Part shown: positions 49,829 through 58,582 of the stretch, piece after piece
Layout: each line of letters begins with the position of its first letter
Position numbering within the stretch: position 1 is the stretch's first letter
DNA from: Pseudonocardia halophobica
GTDB lineage: Bacteria > Actinomycetota > Actinomycetes > Mycobacteriales > Pseudonocardiaceae
Length of the DNA: 64,000 nt
Reading direction: 5' to 3'
Assembly: GCF_027922425.1 (NCBI RefSeq)
Contig: NZ_BSFQ01000028.1
Coordinates: 33,462 to 97,461 of the forward strand
Notes under the pieces: generated by a model
What the model saw: the letters and a program-made list of their open reading frames with translations, nothing else
Databases searched by the model: none
Told to the model about the DNA's origin: nothing
Position numbers and translations under genes: made by a program

Positions 49829-50824
49829 TCAGAGGTCGAGGACGAGGCGGTCGCTGCGGGCCCGGGAGACGCACGGGAACAGGCAGTCGCCGGCGGCGCG
49901 CTCGTCGTCGTCGAGGATCGAGTCGCGGTGGTCGGGTTCGCCGGCGAGCACCCCGGTCTCGCAGGTCCCGCAGGTGCCCTGGCGGCAGGAGGAGAGGACC
50001 TCCACGCCGGCTTCGGCGATCGCGGCGAGCACGGACCGGCCGGGCGGGACCGTGACGGTCCGGCCGCTGCGGGCGAGCTCGACCTCGAACGCCGTGTCCC
50101 GGGCGGGCGTGCCGAGCTCCCGGGCCACGAACCGCTCGGTCCGGACCGTATGGGCGGGCCACGCGGCGGTCGCGGCGGCCAGCGCGGCGAGCATCGGCGC
50201 GGGGCCGCAGGCGTAGACCCGCGTGCCGGGGTCGGGATCGCCGAGGAAGCCGCGCAGGTCCAGCAGGCCGTGCTCGTCCTGCGGCACGATCCGGACCCGC
50301 TCGCCGTGCTCGGCCAGCTCCCCGACGAACGCCATCGACGCGCGCGTCCGGCCGCCGTAGAGCAGCTCCCAGTCCACCCCGAGCAGCGCGGCCTGGCGGA
50401 TCATCGGCAGCAGCGGGGTGATCCCGATGCCGCCGCCCACGAACAGGTACCGCGCCGCGGGCACGAGCGGGAAGTTGTTGCGCGGGCCGCCGAGACCGAC
50501 CGCGTCGCCCACGGCCAGGCGGTCGTGGACGTAGGCGGAGCCGCCGCGGCCGGCGGGCTCGCGCAGCACCCCGACGCGGTAGCGGTGGGCGTCCCACCGG
50601 TCCCCGCACAGCGAGTACTGGCGCGTCGTCCCGTCCGGCAGGACCAGGTCGACGTGGGCGCCCGGGGTCCAGTCCGGCAGCCGCGCGCCGTCGGGGGCCT
50701 CGAGCTCCAGGGACACGACGCCGTCGGCCTCGACGCGTTTGGCGGCGACCCGGACCGTCGCCGCCACGGCGGTGCTCGGGACGGTCGGTTCGGGGGCGAC
50801 GGGCGGGCGATCGGCGGTGATCAC
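49829..50824 (-). CDS. Ferredoxin-fused oxidoreductase (phthalate dioxygenase reductase/VanB-like)
   Basis: A 331-residue, three-domain reductase. The flavin-binding barrel has RQYSLCG near residue 70, the nucleotide domain VGGGIGITPLLPMI near 135 and a C-terminal plant-type 2Fe-2S ferredoxin begins its cluster motif at Cys279 (SSCRQGTCGTCETG, last Cys in GDCLFPC). It takes electrons from NAD(P)H and passes them, through its own cluster, to an oxygenase. Here the adjacent P450 is the likely acceptor. The GTG at 50824 is the start. A palindrome lies 72 bases upstream, at the end of the IclR gene. Confidence 0.92.
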   Translation of the reverse strand: MITADRPPVAPEPTVPSTAVAATVRVAAKRVEADGVVSLELEAPDGARLPDWTPGAHVDLVLPDGTTRQYSLCGDRWDAHRYRVGVLREPAGRGGSAYVHDRLAVGDAVGLGGPRNNFPLVPAARYLFVGGGIGITPLLPMIRQAALLGVDWELLYGGRTRASMAFVGELAEHGERVRIVPQDEHGLLDLRGFLGDPDPGTRVYACGPAPMLAALAAATAAWPAHTVRTERFVARELGTPARDTAFEVELARSGRTVTVPPGRSVLAAIAEAGVEVLSSCRQGTCGTCETGVLAGEPDHRDSILDDDERAAGDCLFPCVSRARSDRLVLDL

Positions 50825-50895
50825 GGGGCGGTCCTCCGGCGGTGGGATCGGGTGGACAGAGGATGCGGACCCCGTCCCGCCGCGCAGAAGGCCGT

Positions 50896-50910
50896 TCTCA
50901 ATGATTGAGA
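50896..50910. promoter_or_regulatory. IclR operator candidate
   Basis: TCTCAATGATTGAGA, seven-base perfect arms around G, overlaps the IclR stop codon and lies 72 bases before the reductase start. Its AT-rich character stands out in this GC-rich window. Confidence 0.6.
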
Positions 50911-51677
50911 GAGGTTCTCCGTTCCCGCTGGTCAGGTGCCAGTGCCCGCTCGATGCCCCGGGCCGCGGCCTTCAGCACGGGGACGACGGTGAACGCCTGG
51001 CCGTCGTTCGGCACGATCGCCGACAGCGCGGCCACGACCTCGCCGCCGGCGTCGCGCACGGGCACGGCGGTCCCGGTCGCGTCCGGATGGATGTGCCCGG
51101 GCGTGATCACGTGCCCGTCGCGCCGGATCGCGGCGAGGACGGCCCGCAGCCGGCCCGCGTCGGTGAGGGTCTCGGCGGTGTACCGCTCCCGTGGTCCGGC
51201 GAGCACGCGTTCCTGCAGCTCACGCGGCCCGAATGCGGTGAGCACCAGCCCCGACGACGAGGCGTGCAGCGGCAGCCGGCCGGCGATCCGGGTGTAGTTG
51301 ATCACCGCGCCGGGGGCGGACAGCCGCTCGAGGAACAGCACCTCGTCCCCGTCGAGGACGCCGACCTGCACGTGGTGCCCGACGACCGCGTGCAGGTCCT
51401 CCAGGAACGGCATCGCGGCCTCGCGCAGCGACAGGGTGGGGGAGGCCCGCTGGGCCAGCTCCCACAGGCGCACCCCGATCCGGACCCGCCCGTCGGGCCG
51501 CCGGGCGAGCAGCCCGTGCTCGACGAGCTCGGCGACCAGCCGGGACGCGGTGGCGACGTGCAGCCCCGACCGCCGCGCGATCTCCGTGACGGTCAGGTCC
51601 GGTTGGGCCGCCCCGAACGCCTCGAAGATCCGCACCGCGCGGGAGAGCACGGACTCCCCGGTCGCCACCCGTGGCAT
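50898..51677 (-). CDS. IclR-family transcriptional regulator
   Basis: A 259-residue regulator. The winged helix is LTVTEIARRSGLHVATASRLVAELVEHGLLARR (residues ~25-65), followed by the IclR effector domain (LHAVVGHHVQVGVLDGDEVLFLERL, GRLPLHASSSGLVLTAFGP, GHIHPDATGTAVPVRDAGGEVVAALSAIVP). The ATG at 51677 starts it. The reductase, P450 and NTF2-like genes lie directly downstream on the same strand, and a 15-base palindrome between it and the reductase is a candidate operator. It probably responds to the P450 substrate or product. Confidence 0.92.
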   Translation of the reverse strand: MPRVATGESVLSRAVRIFEAFGAAQPDLTVTEIARRSGLHVATASRLVAELVEHGLLARRPDGRVRIGVRLWELAQRASPTLSLREAAMPFLEDLHAVVGHHVQVGVLDGDEVLFLERLSAPGAVINYTRIAGRLPLHASSSGLVLTAFGPRELQERVLAGPRERYTAETLTDAGRLRAVLAAIRRDGHVITPGHIHPDATGTAVPVRDAGGEVVAALSAIVPNDGQAFTVVPVLKAAARGIERALAPDQRERRTSLNH

Positions 51678-51702
51678 GCCGCCCAGCCTGCCACCCCTCC
51701 GT

Positions 51703-52515
51703 TCACCGGACGGCGGCCCGCCGGCCGTGCCGACCGGGCACGCCGGCACTGCGCGCGACCCGGTGGACCGTCCAGCCGAGGGCCGCGAGACTCACGATCG
51801 CCACGATCGCCGTCCCGATCAGCGAGGACTGGCTGTCCCACAGGGTGTGCAGCGCGACGGCCAGCACGAACGCCGCGACGAACCGGCCGATCGCGCGGCC
51901 CCGCCAGCCGGACTGCGCCGCGGCGAACAGTGCGGTGGCCGCGATGCCGGTCCACGCCATGTGCCCGGCCGGGCTCATGATCCCGCGCAGGAGCAGCACG
52001 TCGACGGTCGCGATCAGGCTGCCCTTCGACTGCAGCAGGGTCACGAAGGCGTAGCCCATGGTCTCCAGGGCGGCGAAGCCCGCGCCCGCGGCGACGCCGA
52101 CGAGCAGCCCGTCCGACGCGGTGCGGTAGCGGCGGAAGAAGATCAGCACGGCGAGCGGGATCAGCAGCTTGCTGGTCTCCTCGATCAGCCCGACGGCGGC
52201 CATCGGCAGGAAGCCGAGATCGCGCTGGGCGTCGTACTCCAGCGTGCCGGCGACGACCGTGCCGATCACCCCGCCGAGGAAGGCCGCGGTCGCGACGACC
52301 GGCGCCGGCACGTCGTAGGGCAGCCGGCGGCCGTACACGAAGGTCAGGAACGCCGCCGGGACGATCGCCGCGCCCAGCAGGATCGACGAGGGCACGAAGT
52401 TCGGGTTGCCGGTGGCGACCATGGTCCGCTCGACCGCGAGGAACAGCGCGGCGCCGACGACGAGCACGCCGATCCAGGCGTGCCGGCGGGCGAAGGACGG
52501 GGGCGCGGGGGCCAT
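51703..52515 (-). CDS. PrsW-family intramembrane metalloprotease-like protein
   Basis: A 270-residue integral membrane protein with about eight hydrophobic segments. Motifs of PrsW/CAAX-like glutamic metalloproteases are in order: EETSK (EExxK, Glu112 and Glu113), FAALETMGYAF, the His block GHMAWTGI and HTLWD. The ATG at 52515 lies 8 bases after the stop of the alpha/beta hydrolase. PrsW enzymes cleave anti-sigma factors at site 1 in other bacteria; no anti-sigma gene is nearby, so the target here is unknown. Confidence 0.85.
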   Translation of the reverse strand: MAPAPPSFARRHAWIGVLVVGAALFLAVERTMVATGNPNFVPSSILLGAAIVPAAFLTFVYGRRLPYDVPAPVVATAAFLGGVIGTVVAGTLEYDAQRDLGFLPMAAVGLIEETSKLLIPLAVLIFFRRYRTASDGLLVGVAAGAGFAALETMGYAFVTLLQSKGSLIATVDVLLLRGIMSPAGHMAWTGIAATALFAAAQSGWRGRAIGRFVAAFVLAVALHTLWDSQSSLIGTAIVAIVSLAALGWTVHRVARSAGVPGRHGRRAAVR

Positions 52516-52523
52516 CGGCCGGG

Positions 52524-53723
52524 TCAGGCGGGGACGTGCTCGTCGAGCCAGTCGAGGACCCGCTCGTCCCGCAGTCCGGCGGCGAGGGGCTCGCAGTGCC
52601 CGTCGGCTCCCTCGGCGGCGGTGAACGGCATCAGCGTGACGTCGCAGGTCAGGGCCTCGGCCAGGCGGGCGGACTGGCCGGGCCAGAACTGCTCGTGCTC
52701 GGGGTCGGTGACCAGCATCGGGCAGGTGATCCCGGCCAGCTCGGCGTCGGTGAGCGTGTAGGCGCGGGCCGCGGTGAAGAAGTCGAAGGGCGAGGTGACG
52801 CCGTAGGGGCGCATCCGCCACTGCAGCACCCGGCGGGTGCGGGCGGAGAGCTTCAGCGCCCAGGCCATGTCCCGGTCGAACTTCTCCCGCTCGCCGGCGT
52901 CGAGGAGCTTCACCATCGAGTGCCCCAGCTGGGCGAGCATGGCGGCGGAGACGTCGACGACGCCGGGGTCGGCCACGGCCGCGGCGACGCGGTGCTCGTA
53001 CGCGACGGCGCGCGGCACCCAGAAGCCGCCCTGGCTCACGCCGGCCACCGCGATCCGGGCGGGATCGACGTCCGGCCGCGCGACGAGGTGGTCGACCACC
53101 GGGGTCAGGACGTGCTCCCAGTCGGGCCGGAACGGGATGCCCTGCCGGACCAGCGCGGCGTTCTGCCCCGGGCCGTCGTAGGTGACCACGGTCCAGCCGC
53201 GCTCGAGGGCGGCGGCCGCGGCGCGCGTCCACACGCCGACGACGGAGCCGTCGCTGCCGTTGGTGAAGACCAGGGTGCGGCGGGGGCCGTCGGCGGAGCC
53301 GGAGCGGAAGACGTACCCGGGCAGGGTGGTGTCCTCGTAGGGGATCGCGAGGCGCTCGACGGCGACGTCCCCGAGGCCGTTCGTGAGGTCGACGAACCCG
53401 TCCCAGGCGTCGCGGTGGCGCTCCCACAGCTGGGCGAAGCCGGGATCGCCGGCCATGTTGGCGGCCTCGGCGTAGTAGGTCGCGGCCCGCAGGAACCGGG
53501 CGGCGGCGGAGCGGGGGTGCCCGCCGGCCTCCGCCGCGCGGGCCTGCTCGACCACCCGGTCGGCCGTGGCGGTCCACTGCGCGACCCAGGCCGCGGTGTC
53601 CCCGTTCGGGATGCGGTCGATCGTCGCCAGCACCTCGCCCACGTCGGTCGCCCGGTGGAAGGCGCGGCCGAGCAGGTTCTCGACGGCGAACTGGAAGTCG
53701 GCGTCCTTGTAGAAGGCGTGCAC
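52524..53723 (-). CDS. Alpha/beta hydrolase (FrsA/2,6-dihydropseudooxynicotine hydrolase-like)
   Basis: A 399-residue hydrolase with a helical N-terminal cap (HAFYKDADFQFAVENLLGRAFHRATDVGEVL, AARFLRAATYYAEAANMAG), then the hydrolase core with nucleophile elbow GVSQGG (Ser near residue 230), an Asp in LVTDPEHEQFW and a His in ADGHCEPL. The cap domain and length fit the group of C-C or ester hydrolases that includes 2,6-dihydropseudooxynicotine hydrolase. The GTG at 53723 is preceded by GAGGAG. It shares the strand with PrsW and is divergent from an AMP ligase. Confidence 0.88.
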   Translation of the reverse strand: MHAFYKDADFQFAVENLLGRAFHRATDVGEVLATIDRIPNGDTAAWVAQWTATADRVVEQARAAEAGGHPRSAAARFLRAATYYAEAANMAGDPGFAQLWERHRDAWDGFVDLTNGLGDVAVERLAIPYEDTTLPGYVFRSGSADGPRRTLVFTNGSDGSVVGVWTRAAAAALERGWTVVTYDGPGQNAALVRQGIPFRPDWEHVLTPVVDHLVARPDVDPARIAVAGVSQGGFWVPRAVAYEHRVAAAVADPGVVDVSAAMLAQLGHSMVKLLDAGEREKFDRDMAWALKLSARTRRVLQWRMRPYGVTSPFDFFTAARAYTLTDAELAGITCPMLVTDPEHEQFWPGQSARLAEALTCDVTLMPFTAAEGADGHCEPLAAGLRDERVLDWLDEHVPA

Positions 53724-53932
53724 GGGAGCTCCTCGACTGTCGTGCGTCCGGTGTCCTGCTCGGTGCCGTACCGCCCGCCGCTACGTGCCGCGTCGTCCGA
53801 CCGAGCGTCCCCACGCTCGCCCGCGCGCCTGTAACCACGGTCCAACGGTCGTCGAGCGGCGGCTGGAGCGGAGTTGGAGCGCACCCCGGCAGGGTCGGCC
53901 CGCACCGACGGACACCGGGGAGAGGAAGCGTC

Positions 53933-55408
53933 GTGAACGTCTACATCGAGGACCTGGTCGCCACGCTGGAGGCGGCGGGGGAGCGGCCCGTGCTGCGCTG
54001 CGACGGGGTCGACACCACCGCCGCGGGCCTGCTCGCCGCCATCCGCCGGACCGCCCGGGCGCTCGACGGGCTCGGCGTCGGCCGCGGCGACCTCGTCGCA
54101 CTGCTCGCCCCGAACCGGCCGGAGGCGCTGGCCGTGCGCTACGCCGCGCACCTGATCGGGGCCGGCGCGGTGTTCCTGTCGGTGCCACCGGACCCCGACC
54201 GCCGCGCCCGGATGATCGCCCGGTTCGACCCGCGGCTCGTCGTGGTGTTCCCGGAGACGGCGGAGCTGCTGCCCGCGGGCGTCAGCGCCCCGGTGGCCGC
54301 CGTCGGCGCGGTTCCCGGCGTCGACCTGCGGCTCGACGAGCTGGCGGCCGCCGAGGACGCCGGCCCGCTGCCCTGCCGCGCCCGCCCCGAGGACCTCGCC
54401 GTGGTGATCTCCTCCGGCGGGACGACCGGCGTGCCGAAGGGCAGCTGGCGCGCCTTCGCGCACTACAGCGCCATGACCGCGGTCGCGCCCGCCCCCGAGC
54501 GCCGCCAGCTGGCCAACGGCAGGCTGGCCTACCTCACCCAGATCCTGGTCGACCAGACCCTGCTCGCCGGCGGCAGCGTGGTGCTGCAGGACCACTACGA
54601 GCCGCTCGTCACCCTCGAGACGATCGAGAAGGAGCGGATCACGCACCTGTTCCTGGTCGAGCCGCAGCTGTTCGACCTGATGGACCGCCCCGAGCTCGCC
54701 GAGCACGACCTGAGCTCGCTGCGCGCGCTGACCCACATCGGGGCGATGGCCGCGCCCGTGCTCCGGATCCGCGCGCACGACCGGCTGGGCCCCGTGATCA
54801 TGCACACCTACGGGGCCAGCGAGATCGGGATGGTCAGCGCGCTGCTGCCCGCCGAGCACGACCGGCCCTCCCGCTTCCGCTGCGCCGGGCGGATCTTTCC
54901 GGGCGTCGAGGTCCGGTTCCGCGGCGCGGACGGCGCCCTCGACCCGCGGGCCGGGGTGATCGAGGTGCGGTCGCCGGCCATGGCCCAGGGCTACCGGCAC
55001 CGTCCGGTGGAGGAGGCCGAGCACTTCGTCGACGGCTGGTACCGCACCGGGGACCTCGGCGAGCTCGACGCCGAGGGCATGCTGCGCGTCCTCGGCCGCG
55101 AGTCCGACGTCGGCGCGCTGGGCGCGGTCACCACGGTGGACCTGCAGGACACGCTGTGCCGGCTGCCGTCCGTGCGGTACGCGGTGCTGGTGGCGGACCT
55201 GGAGGAGGGCGTGCGCATCGCCGCGGTGGAGGCCTGGCCGGACGGGACCGTCGACGCCGAGGAGTGCCGCGTCGCGGTGGCCGCCGAGCACGGGCCGGAG
55301 GTGGCGGCGTCGCTGCGCGTGCTGCCCGTCGACCGCGTCCCGCTCACCGAGCAGGGCAAGCCGAACCGGCCGGCGATCCGGGCCGCGGCGCTGAGCGGCC
55401 GCGTGTAG
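53933..55408 (+). CDS. AMP-dependent ligase, short form (ANL superfamily)
   Basis: A 491-residue ANL enzyme, somewhat short. The P-loop ISSGGTTGVPKGSW carries an extra Gly near 160; HTYGASEIGMVSALLP near 285 replaces the usual YGMTE, and the TGD motif WYRTGDLGELDAEGML lies near 370. The C-terminal Lys appears in LTEQGKPNRPAIRAAAL. These changes suggest a specialised acid, such as those used in natural-product or aryl-acid activation. The GTG at 53933 follows GAGGAAG. It is divergent from the alpha/beta hydrolase, and its stop lies next to that of the ABC permease. Confidence 0.85.
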   Translation: MNVYIEDLVATLEAAGERPVLRCDGVDTTAAGLLAAIRRTARALDGLGVGRGDLVALLAPNRPEALAVRYAAHLIGAGAVFLSVPPDPDRRARMIARFDPRLVVVFPETAELLPAGVSAPVAAVGAVPGVDLRLDELAAAEDAGPLPCRARPEDLAVVISSGGTTGVPKGSWRAFAHYSAMTAVAPAPERRQLANGRLAYLTQILVDQTLLAGGSVVLQDHYEPLVTLETIEKERITHLFLVEPQLFDLMDRPELAEHDLSSLRALTHIGAMAAPVLRIRAHDRLGPVIMHTYGASEIGMVSALLPAEHDRPSRFRCAGRIFPGVEVRFRGADGALDPRAGVIEVRSPAMAQGYRHRPVEEAEHFVDGWYRTGDLGELDAEGMLRVLGRESDVGALGAVTTVDLQDTLCRLPSVRYAVLVADLEEGVRIAAVEAWPDGTVDAEECRVAVAAEHGPEVAASLRVLPVDRVPLTEQGKPNRPAIRAAALSGRV

Positions 55409-55411
55409 CGC

Positions 55412-56059
55412 TCACTCCCGGCGGGCCCGCACGACGCCCGCCCAGGCGACCAGCACGGCCACGCCCAGCGCGAGGAGGACCGGGAGCACGAACGCGTCCG
55501 GCCCCGCCCCGCGCTCCAGGGCGTGCACGGCGCTGCCGACCGGCGGCAGCCACGGCTGCACGGCGGTCGCGATCACCACGACCGCCCCGACCAGCAACGA
55601 CCGGCCGATCCGGCGGATCCACGGCCGCGCGCACAGCAGACCGACGGCCGTGCCCGTCGCCCCGGCCGCGAGGTGCGCCAGCAGCCCGGCGACGACGACC
55701 GCAGGCGAGGCGGAGTACGGGGTCGTGACCAGCGGCCACACCACGCTGAGCACGGCGAGCCCGCCGTCCCCGGCCAGGGCGACCAGCAGCGTCCCGGCCG
55801 CGACCGGCCCGAACCCGCCCGCCGCGGCGACGGTGACGCCCCGCTGCACCGGGTCCTCGGTGTGCGCGACGGTGAGCGCGAGCCAGGCCGCGACCGGGTA
55901 GAGCGTGAGCACCGAGGCACCCCACGGCTCCGGCAGCCGGCCGGGATCGCCGCCGAACAGCACCGCGAGCACCGCCACCTGCAGCACGACGGGGAGCACC
56001 ACGCGCTGCGACCGCACGGCGTCGGCCAGCAGGTAGCGCGCCACGGCGACGGCGGTCAC
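55412..56059 (-). CDS. ABC transporter membrane component
   Basis: A 215-residue membrane protein with six hydrophobic segments (VVLPVVLQVAVLAVLFGG, VLTLYPVAAWLALTVAH, AAGTLLVALAGDGGLAVLSVVWPL, PAVVVAGLLAHLAAGATGTAVGLL, LLVGAVVVIATAVQPWL, FVLPVLLALGVAVLVAWAGVV). Its GTG overlaps the ATPase stop, so the pair forms a small ABC-2-type exporter. The substrate is unknown. Confidence 0.82.
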   Translation of the reverse strand: MTAVAVARYLLADAVRSQRVVLPVVLQVAVLAVLFGGDPGRLPEPWGASVLTLYPVAAWLALTVAHTEDPVQRGVTVAAAGGFGPVAAGTLLVALAGDGGLAVLSVVWPLVTTPYSASPAVVVAGLLAHLAAGATGTAVGLLCARPWIRRIGRSLLVGAVVVIATAVQPWLPPVGSAVHALERGAGPDAFVLPVLLALGVAVLVAWAGVVRARRE

Positions 56060-56835
56060 GCGGGCCCGACCGACTCGACCGAGCACCCCAGCTGCAGCGC
56101 CGTGAACAGCACCGCGTCGGACTCGGCGGGCGCGGCGTGCAGGTGCAGCCGCCCGCCCTCGAGCCGCCCCGCCGGCGCGAGCCGGCGCCGGACCTGCTCG
56201 GCGTCCGGGCAGCGCAGCACGATCGCGACGGCCGGCGGGGGAGGCGGGGCCTCGCCGACCCGTCCCCCGGCCAGCCGCAGGTGCCGGGCGCCGCGGAGGC
56301 GCGCGGCCCGCCCGGTGTGGTCGGTGACCAGCACCGTCGCCTCGGCCGCCGCCTCGGCGAGCAGGTCGGCGAGGGTGTCCGCCGCCGCCGCGTCGAGGCC
56401 GGCCCACGGCTCGTCGAGCACGATCAGGCCCGCTCCGGCGCCGAGCGCCTGGGCGAGCCCGACCTTCTGCGCGTTGCCCTTCGACAGCCGGGCCATCGGC
56501 TCGCGGCGCGGCCCGGCGAACCCGAGGCGGTCGAGCAGGCCGGGCTCGGGCCGGACGCCCCGGATCCGCGCGAGGTGGCGCAGGTAGGCGTCGGCGGGCA
56601 GGCGCAGCTGGGCCGGGAAGCGGTCCGGGAGGTACCCGACGACCGCGGGCCGCCCGGTCACCCGGCCCGCGGTGGGGACGGCACAGCCGGCCACGATGCG
56701 CAGCAGCGTCGACTTGCCGGACCCGTTGCCGCCGGCGAGCACCACCGGTGCGCCGGGCCCGAGGGCGAGGTCGACGCCGGCCAGGACCGGCGGGCCGTGC
56801 CGGTATCGCTTGTGGACCCCCTCCACCCGCAGCAC
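56056..56835 (-). CDS. ABC transporter ATP-binding protein
   Basis: A 259-residue ATPase with Walker A GGNGSGKSTLL near residue 35, the signature-like LSKGNAQKVGLAQAL near 115 (usual LSGGQ altered to LSKGN), Walker B LIVLDEPWAGLD near 135 and the H-loop VTDHTG. The C-terminal 60 residues form an extra domain. LSKG variants are common in ABC-2 export ATPases. It is followed by its membrane partner with a four-base overlap. Confidence 0.9.
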   Translation of the reverse strand: MLRVEGVHKRYRHGPPVLAGVDLALGPGAPVVLAGGNGSGKSTLLRIVAGCAVPTAGRVTGRPAVVGYLPDRFPAQLRLPADAYLRHLARIRGVRPEPGLLDRLGFAGPRREPMARLSKGNAQKVGLAQALGAGAGLIVLDEPWAGLDAAAADTLADLLAEAAAEATVLVTDHTGRAARLRGARHLRLAGGRVGEAPPPPPAVAIVLRCPDAEQVRRRLAPAGRLEGGRLHLHAAPAESDAVLFTALQLGCSVESVGPA

Positions 56836-56866
56836 GGGTGTCAGGTTTCCACGGGGGCCGGGAGCG

Positions 56867-57511
56867 TCAGGCGGCGGTCCGGCCGAAGTCCTTGCCGACG
56901 GTCTCGGCCCGCTCGTGCGCCTGCGCCCGGACCTGCGCGGCGAGGGGCCGGAGCTCGGCCATCGCGGGCTGCACGTCGGCCAGGGTCAGCTCGGCCTCGA
57001 TGAGCGTGACGTCGGCGCCCCAGACGTCGGCGAGGATCCGGACGATCCAGCCGGTGGCGTGGTCCCAGCCCTCGCGGGGCGTACCGGCGCCGTAGCCGCC
57101 GCCGCGCGCGACGACCAGCGCGACGGAACGGCCGGCCAGCGGCGCCGTGCCGGGCGCGAAGCGCGGGTCGGTGATGAGCAGGTCGATCCAGGCCTTGAGG
57201 TGCTGGGACACCCCGAAGTTGTAGAGCGGCGTCGCGAGGACGACGGCGTCGGCGCGGAGCACCTCGTCGGCCAGCCGGGCGGCCAGCCCGAGGGCCTCCC
57301 GCTGGGCGTCCGTGCGCTGGTCCTCGGGGGTGAAGCCGGCCAGCGCGGCGGTCGGCCACGCGTCGACGGGGATCGGGTCGGCGACCAGGTCGCGGCGCAC
57401 GACCGCGCCGCCCGGGTGCTGGTCGAGGTAGGCCCGCTCGAGGGTGTCGGCGACCTCGCGGCTCACCGAGCCCTCGGTGCGGATGCTGCTGTCGAGGCGG
57501 AACAGGGACAC
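56867..57511 (-). CDS. FMN-dependent NADH-azoreductase/NAD(P)H dehydrogenase (quinone)-like protein
   Basis: A 214-residue flavodoxin-like-fold protein. SLFRLDSSIRTEGSVSREVADTL binds the FMN phosphate, and TPLYNFGVSQHLKAWIDLL and VVARGGGYG match the AzoR isoalloxazine loops. It reduces azo compounds or quinones with NAD(P)H. The GTG at 57511 has GGAGG at good spacing. It is divergent from a MarR regulator with direct repeats between, suggesting induction by quinones or electrophiles. Confidence 0.92.
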   Translation of the reverse strand: MSLFRLDSSIRTEGSVSREVADTLERAYLDQHPGGAVVRRDLVADPIPVDAWPTAALAGFTPEDQRTDAQREALGLAARLADEVLRADAVVLATPLYNFGVSQHLKAWIDLLITDPRFAPGTAPLAGRSVALVVARGGGYGAGTPREGWDHATGWIVRILADVWGADVTLIEAELTLADVQPAMAELRPLAAQVRAQAHERAETVGKDFGRTAA

Positions 57512-57535
57512 GGGAACCTCCGGGAGGGGAAACGC

Positions 57536-57575
57536 TGTCAACTAGATGTTCTGCTTTACAGACTATCTTGTCAAC
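57536..57575. promoter_or_regulatory. Candidate MarR control region between azoreductase and MarR genes
   Basis: An AT-rich segment bounded by direct repeats TGTCAAC at 57536-57542 and 57569-57575, with TCTG…CAGA inverted half-sites inside. It lies between the two divergent starts. Likely promoters and MarR binding site. Confidence 0.5.
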
Positions 57576-57606
57576 AGAGCGCCTCACCACAGGTAGTCTC
57601 GACGGC

Positions 57607-58095
57607 GTGACCACCCCGCAGCGCGTCGACGCCGACCTCGGCTGGGCGCTGGGCCGGGTCACCCGCGCGCACCTGCACACAGCGCAGGAGGTGGTCTCCG
57701 GGCTGCCCGGAGGCCCGCGCGGCTATCAGGTGCTCGCCGCCGCGAACGACGGCGAGGTCAGCACCCAGCTCGCCATCGCCCGGATGCTGGGCGTCGACCG
57801 GACCGTGATGACCTACCTGCTCGACGAGCTGGAGGGCGCCGGCCTGGTCGAGCGCCGCCCGGACCCGGCGGACCGCCGGGCCCGCCGGATCGTCCTCACT
57901 GCGGCCGGCCGCGAGCGGCTCTGCGAGCTCGACCGCAGGCTCCGCGAGGCCGAGGAGCGGCTCCTCGCCCCGCTCGAGCCGGCCGAGCGGGACACGCTCC
58001 GGGAGCTCCTGCGCCGCCTCGCCACCGGCACGGGGCACGACGGCGCCTCCGCCTGCCGGGTCGCCGAGGAGATCAGTGCGGCGGACGGCTGCTGA
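57607..58095 (+). CDS. MarR-family transcriptional regulator
   Basis: A 162-residue winged-helix regulator: GYQVLAAANDGEVSTQLAIARMLGVDRTVMTYLLDELEGAGLVERRPDPADRRARRIVLT, with the wing at DPADRR. The GTG at 57607 gives a usual length; an ATG-like upstream start would add 13 residues. Divergence from an azoreductase is the classic arrangement for quinone- or oxidant-sensing MarR proteins. A Cys near the C-terminus (SACRVAEE) could be redox-sensitive, but this is speculation. Confidence 0.9.
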   Translation: MTTPQRVDADLGWALGRVTRAHLHTAQEVVSGLPGGPRGYQVLAAANDGEVSTQLAIARMLGVDRTVMTYLLDELEGAGLVERRPDPADRRARRIVLTAAGRERLCELDRRLREAEERLLAPLEPAERDTLRELLRRLATGTGHDGASACRVAEEISAADGC

Positions 58096-58102
58096 CCCGG
58101 CG

Positions 58103-58561
58103 CTACTGCAACGGGATCTCCAGGTCGCGGTCGGCCTCGTTGCGCGGTCCGAAGATCCGCCGGTCGGACTCGTCGATCACGAGGTCGTTGATGCTGGCCT
58201 CGCGCCGGACCATCAGCCCGTGCTCGTCGAACTCCCAGTTCTCGTTGCCGTAACTGCGGTACCAGGTGCCGGCGGCGTCGTGACACTCGTACTGGAAGCG
58301 GACGGCGATGCGGTTGCCGGCGAAGGTCCACAGCGACTTCCGCAGCGCGTAGTCGAGCTCGCGCTCCCACTTCTCCGTGAGGAAGGCGACGATCTCCGCA
58401 CGGCCGCGGACGAAGCGGTCGCGGTTGCGCCACACGGAGTCCTCGCTGTAGGCGAGCGACACCTTCTCCGGGTCGCAGGTGTTCCAGGCGTCCTCGGCGG
58501 CCTGGACCTTCTTCCGTGCGGTCTCGAGGGTGAACGGGGGGAGGGGCGGTCGGTCGGCCAC
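58103..58561 (-). CDS. NTF2-fold protein, DUF1348 family
   Basis: A 152-residue protein matching DUF1348: FTLETARKKVQAAEDAWNTCDPEKVSLAYSEDSVWRNRDRFVRGRAEIVAFLTEKWERELDYALRKSLWTF and RFQYECHDAAGTWYRSYGNENWEF. The GTG at 58561 is the start. Two palindromes (58583-58598, 58609-58624) match a site next to the downstream-facing TetR gene, so this gene is probably repressed by that TetR protein. Biochemical function of the family is not established. Confidence 0.9.
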   Translation of the reverse strand: MADRPPLPPFTLETARKKVQAAEDAWNTCDPEKVSLAYSEDSVWRNRDRFVRGRAEIVAFLTEKWERELDYALRKSLWTFAGNRIAVRFQYECHDAAGTWYRSYGNENWEFDEHGLMVRREASINDLVIDESDRRIFGPRNEADRDLEIPLQ

Positions 58562-58582
58562 GGCGTCGGCTCCTGACGGGTT

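Noticed and set aside
53105..55291. Minus-strand open frame opposite the AMP ligase
   Set aside because: No motifs, low complexity; the plus strand has ANL motifs in order.
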